DNA of 32,710 nucleotides from an uncultured Oscillospiraceae bacterium (lineage in GTDB: Bacteria; Bacillota; Clostridia; Oscillospirales; Acutalibacteraceae). The position numbers and the translations under genes were made by a program. Positions 8,042 through 16,407 of the stretch are shown piece after piece. Each line of letters starts with the position of its first letter. The stretch's first letter is position 1. The DNA is taken from contig CASFRX010000067.1 in assembly GCA_949297075.1 (NCBI GenBank), positions 1-32,710 of the forward strand, given 5' to 3'. A model generated the notes under the pieces. The model did no database searches. It saw only the letters and a list, made by a program, of their open reading frames with translations, and was not told the DNA's origin.

Positions 8042-10309
8042 TTATTCAAAGTTTTCTGCAGCTTTGTCAGCTGCAACTTTTTCGGACATTGACTGTATCT
8101 GAATAAGCTTGTAATACTTTCCTTTTAGAGCCATAAGCTCATCGTGAGAGCCGTTTTCAATAATCCTGCCTTTGTCAACTACAAGAATCCTGTTTGCTTT
8201 GCGCAAAGTTGAGAGACGATGAGCAATCATGAATGTTGTTCTGCCTCTGATAACCTGGTCGATAGCATCTTGAATAAGCTTTTCCGTCTCGGAGTCAACA
8301 GCAGATGTTGCTTCGTCAAAAATCATCAGATTTGGGTTTTTAAGCACAGCTCTTGCGATTGAAAGCCTTTGCTTTTCACCACCGGAAAGACCTACACCGC
8401 GCTCACCCAAAGTGGTGTCATAAGCATTGGGAAGACGGGTTATGAAGCTGTGTGCGTTCGCAACATCGGCAGCATTTAAAACTTGGTCAACATGAGCACC
8501 CGGCAAAGAATAAGAAATATTATTGAATATTGTGTCACGGAACATAAGTGGTTCTTGCTGAACATAGCCGATGCGTGAACGGAAAAATTCCATATCAATA
8601 TCCTTTATGTTCACATCGTCAATAAAAATATCTCCCTCATAATCGTCATAAAAGCGCATAAGCAGGTTGATAATTGTTGATTTGCCGGAGCCTGTTGTTC
8701 CGACTATGCCTACTGTTTCACCGGGCTGGATGACAAAGTTGATATCGTTAAGAATTTTCTTGGAACGGTCAAATGAAAAGTTAACATTCCTGAATTCAAC
8801 TTTACCTTCTATGAATTTAGGTGCTATGCCTTTGCCGAAGTTATGTTCGGGCTCAGCGTTGATAATATCGAGAATTTTCTCTGTTGAAGCAAGTGCGTTT
8901 TGGTAGCTGTCGTTAAGGCTTGCGAAGAAGTTGACAGGGTTGTAGAACATACTTGCATAAGATATAAACGAAACCAGAACACCGAGGGTTAAGTCGGTTG
9001 TGCCGTCAATAACATATCTTCCGCCAACGAACCAAATAATAAGAGAACCGCAGGTGACAAAGAAAGTTATTGCATTGGGAAACATGCTTGCGGTTTTTGC
9101 CGCATGCTTGTCTTCTCGCATCCAGTCGTTCATATAGCGGTCGAATTTTTCTATGGCTCTTTCTTCGCCGGTGAACGACTTAATAACTCTTATGCTGGGT
9201 ATAGTATCGGCAAGAATGGTAGAAATTGAGCTTGAGCGGCGCCAAAGTCTGCGATACATAGGGGAGAGCTTGCGGCCGAAATAGCGGCTGAGCAAAGCAA
9301 CAACAGGGACGGGCACAAGTGAGAAAAGAGCTAAACGCCAGTCCATAGCAAGCATTATTATTATGATGCCAATCATCAAAAAGAACTGAACGACGGCTTC
9401 CTGGGTGATGCGAAGCATGAAATTCTGAAGCTGTGTTGTGTCGCTGTTAATTCTGTTTATAATTGAGCCGGTTGAAGTCTTGTCATAGAACTTCATCGGA
9501 AGATACTGAGCTTTTGCGTAAATATCCTTCTTCAGGTCCACAATTATACGGTCGCCTGTTATTCTAAGCAAATATGCACGCAAAGCACCGAAACCGTACT
9601 GAACAAAATATACTCCGAGCAAAGCGGCTATAGTAATTATCAAATACTTCTCGTTTTTGGACGGTATAATGTCGTCAACCATCATTTTGGTTATATACGG
9701 CGGCACAAGTGCCATGACCGTAGTGATAACAGAAAGAATAATGCTTACTATTAATGGTTTAATATAAGGCTTTATGTATCCGAAAAGTACTTCAAACATT
9801 TTGCCCTTGCCTTTGCAGTTCATGCAAGGGGCGTCAGGTGAAGCGAGCTTCCTGCCGCACTTGGGACAGAAAGAACGCAAATTTTTATAAGTGTTTCTGA
9901 CAATTTCAATCTGTTCCTCGATTTCCATGCCTTCATTCACTTTATTGATGAAATGTGCAACAGCATCGCACAAATCGGTTGTCGAATAGGTAAAGCGCAG
10001 TAAATCAAGTGTTTTTCCGTCTTTCATCTCTGCTTTGAATACTGCATTGCCGTAAAGACGCTTAACCTTAGCTTCGGCAATATCCTCAAACAAGAGCATA
10101 GTGCCGCCGTCGGGTAAATACTTATCAACAGCTATAAGTCTGTCTGCACAAATAAGTATAACAGAGTTGCCGTATTTGCTAATTAAATTCAAATCGCTGA
10201 CTACAGCCATTAGCGGTATTGCTCCGCAAAGAAGCTGCGTAGCTTTTTGCTCAAGGTCGTCAGGCAGAGGTTTGTTAATTAACAGTTTTGTGTTTTCCGT
10301 GGTAATCAC
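8042..10309 (-). CDS. ABC exporter (fused membrane and ATPase domains) with N-terminal PH-like extension and zinc ribbon
   Basis: This 755-residue protein is a half-size ABC exporter of the MsbA/LmrA type. Residues 1-140 form a soluble extension predicted by eye to be beta-rich (PH-like). A zinc ribbon CPKC...CMNC follows (C148, C151, C162, C165). The membrane domain (about 180-470) has six hydrophobic segments, and the ATPase shows Walker A GTTGSGKS (537-544), Q-loop VQQEP, signature LSGGEKQ (641-647), Walker B LMIFDEATS (661-669) and H-loop IAHRLS. The catalytic residues look intact, so it should be active as a homodimer or with a partner. The start is GTG with a poor ribosome binding site; a stop lies seven codons upstream and the next Met is at residue 34. 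It leads the operon with DUF1854 and darA. The exported substrate is unknown. Confidence 0.9.
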   Translation of the reverse strand: MITTENTKLLINKPLPDDLEQKATQLLCGAIPLMAVVSDLNLISKYGNSVILICADRLIAVDKYLPDGGTMLLFEDIAEAKVKRLYGNAVFKAEMKDGKTLDLLRFTYSTTDLCDAVAHFINKVNEGMEIEEQIEIVRNTYKNLRSFCPKCGRKLASPDAPCMNCKGKGKMFEVLFGYIKPYIKPLIVSIILSVITTVMALVPPYITKMMVDDIIPSKNEKYLIITIAALLGVYFVQYGFGALRAYLLRITGDRIIVDLKKDIYAKAQYLPMKFYDKTSTGSIINRINSDTTQLQNFMLRITQEAVVQFFLMIGIIIIMLAMDWRLALFSLVPVPVVALLSRYFGRKLSPMYRRLWRRSSSISTILADTIPSIRVIKSFTGEERAIEKFDRYMNDWMREDKHAAKTASMFPNAITFFVTCGSLIIWFVGGRYVIDGTTDLTLGVLVSFISYASMFYNPVNFFASLNDSYQNALASTEKILDIINAEPEHNFGKGIAPKFIEGKVEFRNVNFSFDRSKKILNDINFVIQPGETVGIVGTTGSGKSTIINLLMRFYDDYEGDIFIDDVNIKDIDMEFFRSRIGYVQQEPLMFRDTIFNNISYSLPGAHVDQVLNAADVANAHSFITRLPNAYDTTLGERGVGLSGGEKQRLSIARAVLKNPNLMIFDEATSAVDSETEKLIQDAIDQVIRGRTTFMIAHRLSTLRKANRILVVDKGRIIENGSHDELMALKGKYYKLIQIQSMSEKVAADKAAENFE

Positions 10310-10338
10310 CCCGTTTTCTTTTTTTGTTTAGCGGGTGT

Positions 10339-10367
10339 ATTATTGCAGTATTTTCGGCTGTTGTCAA
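10339..10367 (-). promoter_or_regulatory. Promoter of the ABC/DUF1854/darA operon
   Basis: On the minus strand a perfect TTGACA (10367-10362) is followed after 17 bases by AATAAT (10344-10339). The 5' leader to the GTG at 10309 would be only about 20-25 bases, so there is no room for a riboswitch. Confidence 0.72.
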
Positions 10368-10388
10368 TCCCTTTTTATAAATTTCTGC

Positions 10389-10423
10389 AAAAAAATATCC
10401 GATTGGATTTTTCAACCGGATAT
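10389..10423 (-). terminator. Terminator after the MFS sugar transporter
   Basis: An 11-bp stem with one G-U wobble (10395-10405 with 10413-10423) is followed on the minus strand by six to seven T residues. It ends 11 bases after the transporter stop. Confidence 0.88.
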
Positions 10424-10433
10424 CAGAAGAGTT

Positions 10434-11930
10434 TTACTTGTTTTCAGTGGGGATAACAATAGCGTCATTTGCTTTGTTAACATCATCCTGCATAAGCTGA
10501 CGGCGCTCGAAAAGCTCACGGTACATTCTTTCTTTCTTTTCGCCGCTAAGGTCATAGAAGAATTTGGGAATGATCGCAAGTAAACCGGTAGCGATAGGCA
10601 GAGCGGTGGACATTGCAAAGAGCATATACTCTGTGTGTGCGCTCTGACCGCCGAAGCCTGCACCCTGAACATAGCCGATGCGGCCGAGAATCCAGGTTTT
10701 GAGCATGTTGCCGAGGGTTGAAACGAGCTTTTGAGCAAGGCTCTTTGTAACGCCTGTCATACCCTCTATGCGGTAGCCGTTTTTCCATTCGCCGTAGTCA
10801 ATAGCTTCGTTGCGCATTTCTTCGGGGATAACCTTCTTAATGCCGTATACGGTCATCCATAAGGTTTCACGAATCATAAACGCAGGTATCATTACGCCGA
10901 GCTTGCGGTAGTTTTGATTGATAGAACCGATTGCGAATACTGCACCGAGAAGCAGGTTATCGGAGTGTGAACCGAGAATCCACAGAGTTTTTGTGGAGAA
11001 CTTAGCACGAGCTTTGGGAACATATGTATAGCTGAGGGGAGAAACAACTGCGCCGGGAATACCGACGATTGTTGACATAGAAGCAAGACCGAGAACGTTT
11101 ATATAGTAAAGGTTCAAATCGGAGTTGATGGAGAAAGCTGCAAGGAACTGCTCAATAGTGAGAAGCAACAGCGGTTTATTGGTAATGAGTGATTTAATGC
11201 TTGCTTTGATTGTGGGCTTGTCAACAGTCTGCATAACACGCTCTTTAGTATTTAAAACAAACATAAGAGCCATCAGACCGGCTGCAACTGTTGTGAAAAT
11301 ACCGCCGGTAACAAAAAGCGTGTTCATATGGGGCTTGAGGCTGTCGGTTCGGCTGAATACATCAATTAAAACACCCATGAGAATTTCAGGAGCCTTTTCA
11401 ACAAAACCGGAGAAAAGGTTTGCCTGCGTAATCAGACGGGTTCTTTCGATAACATTTGGAGTGATTGTTGCCAACATACCGGTTCTGGAGATATTGTTAA
11501 CAGAAGTGGCAAGATTTGTAACCATCTGCAATGCAAAATATGCAACAAGCTTAGGCGTAAAGTAGCCGTCAGTTCCTGAGAATATGATGGGAAGTCCCCA
11601 AAACAGAGCTGTGAGAGCTACACCGAAGAATGAATAAAGTATAAGCCAAGGCTTGAATTTACCGAAACGAGTACGGGTTTTGTCAACAATCGCAGCGAGA
11701 AAAACATCATTAATAACATCCCAAACGCCGACAACGCCGTTAACAAGCGTCTGAAAATCAAAATTGATTTTCAAAATATCGGCCAGGAAGACATTCCTGT
11801 ATTTTTCGATGTTGAAGCTCAGAGAAATATCATACAGGACATAGAGCACGGTTTCTTTTGAACCGACATAACGACGGTTTTGCTTGTCTTGTACAACAAC
11901 CTTTTCAGCTGTATTTGTTTCAGCTGACAT
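10434..11930 (-). CDS. MFS transporter of the GPH (MelB-like) type, probable arabinose or arabinoside importer
   Basis: The 498-residue protein has about twelve hydrophobic segments. The family signature between helices 2 and 3 is clear: GVWDVINDVFLAAIVDKTR then FGKFKPWL, matching the cation-coupled sugar symporters of the MelB group. The frame opens at a GTG (11939), but GGGAG lies eight bases before the ATG at 11930, which is chosen. The gene follows araA by 91 bases and has its own promoter there. Its place behind araD-araA suggests uptake of L-arabinose or an arabino-oligosaccharide; this is inference from context, since GPH substrates cannot be read from the sequence. The C-terminal tail is short and charged. 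Confidence 0.85.
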   Translation of the reverse strand: MSAETNTAEKVVVQDKQNRRYVGSKETVLYVLYDISLSFNIEKYRNVFLADILKINFDFQTLVNGVVGVWDVINDVFLAAIVDKTRTRFGKFKPWLILYSFFGVALTALFWGLPIIFSGTDGYFTPKLVAYFALQMVTNLATSVNNISRTGMLATITPNVIERTRLITQANLFSGFVEKAPEILMGVLIDVFSRTDSLKPHMNTLFVTGGIFTTVAAGLMALMFVLNTKERVMQTVDKPTIKASIKSLITNKPLLLLTIEQFLAAFSINSDLNLYYINVLGLASMSTIVGIPGAVVSPLSYTYVPKARAKFSTKTLWILGSHSDNLLLGAVFAIGSINQNYRKLGVMIPAFMIRETLWMTVYGIKKVIPEEMRNEAIDYGEWKNGYRIEGMTGVTKSLAQKLVSTLGNMLKTWILGRIGYVQGAGFGGQSAHTEYMLFAMSTALPIATGLLAIIPKFFYDLSGEKKERMYRELFERRQLMQDDVNKANDAIVIPTENK

Positions 11931-11967
11931 TAATACCACTCCCTAGAAATATTATCATAATATATCA

Positions 11968-11996
11968 ATTATAGCACAAATTTTCACCATAGGCAA
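11968..11996 (-). promoter_or_regulatory. Promoter of the MFS sugar transporter
   Basis: On the minus strand TTGCCT (11996-11991) and TATAAT (11973-11968) are 17 bases apart, with a TG extension before the -10. An imperfect AAGTAA-n12-TTACTT dyad (11995-12018) touches the -35 and could be a regulator site. The element lies between araA and the transporter, so the transporter can be expressed apart from araDA. Confidence 0.7.
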
Positions 11997-12021
11997 GTAA
12001 TTTTTGTAAATTTTACTTAAT

Positions 12022-13467
12022 TTATTTCCATGCGGCGTCGCCTAACATGAGCTTGAGCTCAAAATCGGAGATTTTTGTGTCTTTATCAATTACTACGCAC
12101 TCAATACCTGCCATGCGTGCAAAATCAATAATGTGCTCTTTGGTAAGAGCGTAGCTGAGAACGGAATGGTGAGCACCGCCTGCAAGAAGCCATGCTTTTA
12201 CGCCGTTTTTAAAATCGGGATAGGGCTTCCACATTGCGCTTGCAACAGGGAGCTTCGGCATGGGCTCAGGAGTAGAAATACATTCAACCTCAGCACAGAT
12301 TAAGCGCAGTCTGTTGCCAAGGTCAACAAGGGAAACAACAATAGCTTCTCCTGCCTTTGAGCCGAAAATAAGCCTTGCGGGAGGTTCTCTGTCACCAATA
12401 CCGAGAGGCTGAACATCAAGCGTGATTTCTCCGTCGGCAATGGTCGGGCAAACCTCAAGCATATGAGCGCCGAGAATTGCTTCTTCTCCTTTTACGAGGT
12501 TATAAGTGTAATCCTCCATAAAAGCTGTTGCTGTATTTTCGGACATAATTTTCATTGCACGGGTGAGAGCGGCAGTTTTCCAGTCGCCTTCAGCTCCGAA
12601 GCCGTAGCCTTTAGCCATCAAGCGTTGTGCGCTTAATCCGGGAAGCTGCTTTAGGCCGTACAAATCCTGGAAGTTTGTTGTGAATGCAGTTGCATCTGTT
12701 TTGCTTAAGAAGCGTTCAAGAGCAATTTCATATTTTGCCTGCTCTCTGATTGCATCAATATCATCGGTAACAACTGTGTATGTGTTTTTGTATTCGGCTA
12801 CAAGTTTATCGGCTTCAGCGTTTGTTACTGCGTTGATTTCTTCTACCAAATCGCCGATTCCGTAGTAGTCTACACTCCAGCCAAGCTTTTCCTGTACAGT
12901 AATTTTGTTGCCCTCCGTGACGGCAACATCACGCATATTGTCGCCGAAACGGCAAACACGAAGTGCAGAGCCGTTTGCAAAAGCTTTTGCGGCGCTGACC
13001 CAGGTTTTAATTTCATTTATAGCCTCTTCGTCTTTCCAATGGCCTACAACTTCTTTGCGGCTCTTGCGCATGAAAGCGAAAATATGGCTGTGCTCTCTGT
13101 CGCCGTGTGCGGACTGATTGAGGTTCATAAAATCCATATCAATCTCGCTGTAGGGGAGAGCTTCATTAAACTGTGTGCTAAAATGGAGAACGGGTTTAGC
13201 TATTGTTTTGAGCCCGTCAATCCACATTTTGGAGGGAGAGAAGGTGTGCATCCATGTTATAACACCGATACATTCCTCATCAGCATTTGCCTGACGCATT
13301 ACGGCGGTTATTTCGGCTGCTGTAGTGACAACAGGTGTGCAGACAACCTTTGCACCTACTCTGTCATTTAGATAGGCTGCAATGATTTCTGAATCTTCCG
13401 CAACCTGCTTAAGCGCTTCATCTCCGTAAAGATGCTGGCTGCCTGTAATAAACCAAACATTACTCAT
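12022..13467 (-). CDS. araA: L-arabinose isomerase
   Basis: AraA converts L-arabinose to L-ribulose in the cytosol with a divalent metal. The 481-residue protein opens VWFITGSQHLYG, and the metal and active-site segments GFGAEGDWKTAAL, AHMLEVCPT and LAGGAHHSVLSYAL (Glu and His ligands) are all present. Length is at the normal end for the family. The ribosome binding site is weak (a GAAAGCAG stretch), and araD lies 21 bases upstream, so translation may be coupled. The ribulokinase gene araB, which would act next, is not in this cluster. Confidence 0.97.
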   Translation of the reverse strand: MSNVWFITGSQHLYGDEALKQVAEDSEIIAAYLNDRVGAKVVCTPVVTTAAEITAVMRQANADEECIGVITWMHTFSPSKMWIDGLKTIAKPVLHFSTQFNEALPYSEIDMDFMNLNQSAHGDREHSHIFAFMRKSRKEVVGHWKDEEAINEIKTWVSAAKAFANGSALRVCRFGDNMRDVAVTEGNKITVQEKLGWSVDYYGIGDLVEEINAVTNAEADKLVAEYKNTYTVVTDDIDAIREQAKYEIALERFLSKTDATAFTTNFQDLYGLKQLPGLSAQRLMAKGYGFGAEGDWKTAALTRAMKIMSENTATAFMEDYTYNLVKGEEAILGAHMLEVCPTIADGEITLDVQPLGIGDREPPARLIFGSKAGEAIVVSLVDLGNRLRLICAEVECISTPEPMPKLPVASAMWKPYPDFKNGVKAWLLAGGAHHSVLSYALTKEHIIDFARMAGIECVVIDKDTKISDFELKLMLGDAAWK

Positions 13468-13488
13468 TATATCAACTGCTTTCTGATT

Positions 13489-14178
13489 TTATTTTTGACC
13501 GTAATATGCGTTTGCTCCGTGCTTACGGTTATAGTGCTTATCAAGTATATATTTTGGTATAGGCTGAGCGTTAGGGTTGATAGTTTTCATAAGTATTGCC
13601 ATGCGTGCAACTTCTTCCAATACAACTGCATTGTGTACTGCTTCGGCGGCATCCTTGCCCCATGCAAAAGGACCGTGGTTGGCAACAACTACTCCGGGAA
13701 CGGCATTTGGGTCAATAAGCTTGAATGCATCAACAATAACTCTGCCTGTATTTTCTTCATAATATCTTGCAGTTTCACCTGCTGAAAGCTCACGGGTGCA
13801 GGGGATATCTCCGTAGAAATAATCTGCATGGGTTGTTCCGTAAGCGGTAATAGGCGAGCGAGCTTGAGCAAAAGCGGTAGCGTTAGTTGAATGTGTATGT
13901 ACAACACCGCCGATTTCGGTGAAATTGCGGTAAAGATAAACATGAGTAGGCGTATCGCTTGAGGGATTGAGTTCTCCCTCAACAACCTTTCCGTTTAAAT
14001 CAACTACTACCATTTTGTCAGGAGTGAGGTTATCGTATTCTACACCTGACGGCTTGATTACAACATATCCGCTTTCTCTGTCTATTGCGGATACATTGCC
14101 CCAAGTGAATGTAACAAGGCCGTGTTTAGGCAGTAAAAGATTAGCTTCACAAACTTTTATTTTAAGGTCTTCAAGCAT
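13489..14178 (-). CDS. araD: L-ribulose-5-phosphate 4-epimerase
   Basis: AraD converts L-ribulose 5-phosphate to D-xylulose 5-phosphate, feeding the pentose phosphate pathway. The 229-residue protein is a class II aldolase-fold enzyme with GNVSAID, KPSGV (substrate phosphate), VVHTHSTNA (zinc His pair), the [13 protein letters not shown] stretch and a third His in [16 protein letters not shown] precedes the ATG. It is the first gene of the ara group and is followed by araA after 21 bases. A probable promoter with a dyad over its -10 lies just upstream, overlapping the end of proA. Confidence 0.96.
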   Translation of the reverse strand: MLEDLKIKVCEANLLLPKHGLVTFTWGNVSAIDRESGYVVIKPSGVEYDNLTPDKMVVVDLNGKVVEGELNPSSDTPTHVYLYRNFTEIGGVVHTHSTNATAFAQARSPITAYGTTHADYFYGDIPCTRELSAGETARYYEENTGRVIVDAFKLIDPNAVPGVVVANHGPFAWGKDAAEAVHNAVVLEEVARMAILMKTINPNAQPIPKYILDKHYNRKHGANAYYGQK

Positions 14179-14213
14179 TTTGTTTTCCCCTTTGAATGTT
14201 ATTTAATTATTTA

Positions 14214-14247
14214 AGATGATTATAAGTTAAATCATCTGATTTGTCCG
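14214..14247 (-). promoter_or_regulatory. Probable araD promoter with overlapping dyad
   Basis: On the minus strand CGGACA (14247-14242) and TATAAT (14224-14219) are 17 bases apart. A perfect 8-bp inverted repeat (AGATGATT, eight-base loop, AATCATCT; 14214-14237) covers the -10 and part of the spacer and overlaps the proA stop codon. It could be an operator for the ara genes or a weak terminator of proA; its T tract is poor. Confidence 0.45.
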
Positions 14248-15473
14248 TTTCCCCTTATAACAAACTTTGTTGTTGTCAGTTCCGGTAAGCCTATGGGTCC
14301 TCTGGCGTGCAGCCTTTGAGTCGAAATACCTATTTCAGCACCAAACCCGAACTGTCCGCCGTCTGTAAACCTTGTGCTTGCGTTTACATATACTGCGGAA
14401 GAATTGACAAGCTGCGTAAATTTTTGTGCACTGTTATAATCACTTGTAATGATAGCTTCGCTGTGTCCCGTTGAATAAGTGTTAATGTGCTCAATGGCTT
14501 CCTCAACACTGCCAACGGTTTTAACAGACATTTTGTAATCGAGATATTCAGTGCCCCAATCTTCTTCGGTTGCAGGAGCAATATCAATAATTTTTCTTGC
14601 TTCCTCGTCACCGTAAAGCTCAACATTTTTTTCATCAAGCTTTAGCTTGATTGCAGGCAGTGCGGCAGCTGCAATATCACGGTGAATTACCAAGCTTTCC
14701 GCCGCATTGCAAACTGATGGGCGAGAGGTTTTGGCATTGAATATAATGTTTACCGCCATATCAATATCAGCAGTTTTATCAACATAAATATGGCAGTTGC
14801 CGACGCCTGTTTCTATAACGGGAACTGTTGCGTTTTGCACAACGCTGTTTATAAGCCCTGCACCTCCGCGAGGGATAAGAACATCAATATATCCGTTGAG
14901 CTTCATAAGAGCGTTTGCTGTTTCTCTGTCTGTATTTTCAACCAGCTGTATGCAGTTTTCGTCCAAGCCTATGTCGCTTATGGCTTTACGCATAATATTT
15001 GCGGTTGCTTTGTTTGAATTTATAGCTTCTTTGCCGCCTCTCAAAATAACCGTGTTGCCTGATTTCAGGCAAAGTGCCGCCGCATCTATGGTAACATTAG
15101 GTCTTGCCTCAAAAATAACAGCGATTGTACCCAAGGGGACTGCAATTTTTTCAATGCTCAAGCCGTTAGGCCTTACAGAGCCGTCTTTAACTCTGCCTAC
15201 AGGGTCGGGGAGAGCTGCGATATCAAGAACGCTGTCTGCAATATCGTCAATTCTTTTTTCGCTGAGTGCAAGTCTGTCAAGAAGTGATTCGGACATTCCG
15301 TTAGACTTGCCGCTTTCCAAATCCATTGCATTTGCAGCTAAAATTTCATTCTTTCCTGCCCTAAGTGCGGCAGAAATTGCTGTTAATGCATCGTTTTTGA
15401 GGGCCGTAGAAGCAGACGCTAAAGTGCTTTGAGCTTTTTTAGCCTTTTTGCCGAGTTCAACAATATATTCCAT
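14232..15473 (-). CDS. proA: Glutamate-5-semialdehyde dehydrogenase (gamma-glutamyl phosphate reductase)
   Basis: ProA reduces gamma-glutamyl phosphate to glutamate semialdehyde with NADPH, the second step of proline synthesis. The 413-residue protein matches the family length. It shows the aldehyde-dehydrogenase-like NADP fold with IFEARPNVT, LRGGKEA, and the catalytic Cys in RPSVCNAAESLV, followed by the C-terminal FGAEIGISTQRLHARGP motif. The gene follows proB by four bases. proC, which makes proline from the cyclised product, is not in the window. Confidence 0.97.
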   Translation of the reverse strand: MEYIVELGKKAKKAQSTLASASTALKNDALTAISAALRAGKNEILAANAMDLESGKSNGMSESLLDRLALSEKRIDDIADSVLDIAALPDPVGRVKDGSVRPNGLSIEKIAVPLGTIAVIFEARPNVTIDAAALCLKSGNTVILRGGKEAINSNKATANIMRKAISDIGLDENCIQLVENTDRETANALMKLNGYIDVLIPRGGAGLINSVVQNATVPVIETGVGNCHIYVDKTADIDMAVNIIFNAKTSRPSVCNAAESLVIHRDIAAAALPAIKLKLDEKNVELYGDEEARKIIDIAPATEEDWGTEYLDYKMSVKTVGSVEEAIEHINTYSTGHSEAIITSDYNSAQKFTQLVNSSAVYVNASTRFTDGGQFGFGAEIGISTQRLHARGPIGLPELTTTKFVIRGNGQIR

Positions 15474-15477
15474 AGTA

Positions 15478-16260
15478 TTATTCCGCCTTTACAAAGTGAG
15501 TGCCGATACGATGACCTTGCAGAAGTTTATAAATATCATCCGGATTTTCACCGTTAATAATGTAGGTATCGATTTTTGCCGCAGTAGCTTCTCGAGCGGC
15601 ATGAATCTTTGTGATCATTCCGCCTGTTCCTCTGTTGGTGCCGCTGCCGCCTGCAAGGGAAATAATTTCATCGTTGATTTCCTTTATAACGGGTATGAGC
15701 ATAGCGTCCTCATGCTCCATTGGGTTTTTATCAAACAAGCCGTCAGTATCCGTCAGAATAATAAGCTTATCCGCATTAATGAGCTTTGCAACCTGAGCAG
15801 AGAGGTTATCGTTATCGCCGTAGACGATTTCGTTGACAGCTATGGAGTCGTTTTCGTTAACAACGGGAATTGCTCCGTATTTCAGTATGTGTTCAAATGC
15901 GTTTATAAGGTTTGTTCTGCGCTCTTCGTTCTCAATATCGTTCTTAGTTACAAGCAGCTGTCCTACGGTGCATCCGAGCTCACCGAAAAACTTATCATAC
16001 ATAAACATAAGCTCGCATTGACCGATGCAGGCGGCAGCCTGTTTTTCCGGGGTAGTATCAGGGCGCTTTGCAAGCCCTAACTTGCCCACACCAACGCCTA
16101 TTGCACCTGATGTGACAAGAACGATTTCACAGCCGCTGTTATGCAAATCCGCAAGAGTGCGAACAAGAGCCTGCATGCGTCTGATATTTGCTTTACCTGT
16201 TGAATATGTAAGGGTAGATGTACCTACCTTAACAACGATTCTTTCCTTTTCGCCTAACAT
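15478..16260 (-). CDS. proB: Glutamate 5-kinase, form without PUA domain
   Basis: ProB phosphorylates glutamate, the first and feedback-controlled step of proline synthesis. The 260-residue protein contains only the amino acid kinase domain: VVKVGTSTLT near the N-terminus, LVTSGAIGVGVGKLGL, NENDSIAV, and the GTGGMITKIHAA stretch. The C-terminal PUA domain of longer ProB enzymes is absent, which is common in Clostridia. The frame is open to 16353, but that extension would run over the promoter; a GGAAG precedes the ATG at 16260 and MLGEKERIVVKVG matches family starts. proA follows after four bases. Confidence 0.94.
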   Translation of the reverse strand: MLGEKERIVVKVGTSTLTYSTGKANIRRMQALVRTLADLHNSGCEIVLVTSGAIGVGVGKLGLAKRPDTTPEKQAAACIGQCELMFMYDKFFGELGCTVGQLLVTKNDIENEERRTNLINAFEHILKYGAIPVVNENDSIAVNEIVYGDNDNLSAQVAKLINADKLIILTDTDGLFDKNPMEHEDAMLIPVIKEINDEIISLAGGSGTNRGTGGMITKIHAAREATAAKIDTYIINGENPDDIYKLLQGHRIGTHFVKAE

Positions 16261-16294
16261 AATAATTATACACTTCCTAATAATAGTCCCAATA

Positions 16295-16322
16295 ATTATA
16301 ACATAAGTAGACATCTTGTCAA
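16295..16322 (-). promoter_or_regulatory. proBA promoter
   Basis: On the minus strand the consensus TTGACA (16322-16317) and TATAAT (16300-16295) are 16 bases apart. Transcription would start about 30 bases before the proB ATG. Its -35 region lies in one arm of a 10-bp inverted repeat shared with the divergent promoter. Confidence 0.85.
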
Positions 16323-16354
16323 TACAATAAATATTTTCAAGCCCTATTGACAAG
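16315..16354. repeat. Perfect 10-bp inverted repeat over both divergent -35 boxes
   Basis: CTTGTCAATA (16315-16324) and TATTGACAAG (16345-16354) are exact inverted copies separated by 20 bases. Six of the ten positions are the two -35 hexamers; the identical flanks on both sides extend the match beyond what the promoters alone need. Confidence 0.8.
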
Positions 16355-16376
16355 CAATTTATTTAGGTCGTATAAT
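16347..16376 (+). promoter_or_regulatory. Promoter of the alanine aminotransferase gene
   Basis: Consensus TTGACA (16347-16352) and TATAAT (16371-16376) are 18 bases apart. It reads toward the ATG at 16408, leaving a leader of about 25 bases. Confidence 0.83.
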
Positions 16377-16407
16377 CATAGGGTGAAAATTGAAAGGGGA
16401 CGATATA

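Noticed and set aside
8026..8076. Longer start for the DUF1854 protein
   Set aside because: It would overlap the end of the ABC gene and skip a strong GGAGGA placed nine bases before the internal ATG.
14797..15432. 211-codon open frame on the plus strand opposite proA
   Set aside because: It lies wholly inside the intact proA gene, has no ribosome binding site that stands out and its product looks like low-complexity antisense translation.
15448..16080. 210-codon open frame on the plus strand opposite proB
   Set aside because: Antisense to a fully conserved proB; no recognisable motifs in the product.
16261..16353. 31-residue N-terminal extension of ProB
   Set aside because: It runs across the consensus proBA promoter and is unlike any ProB start.
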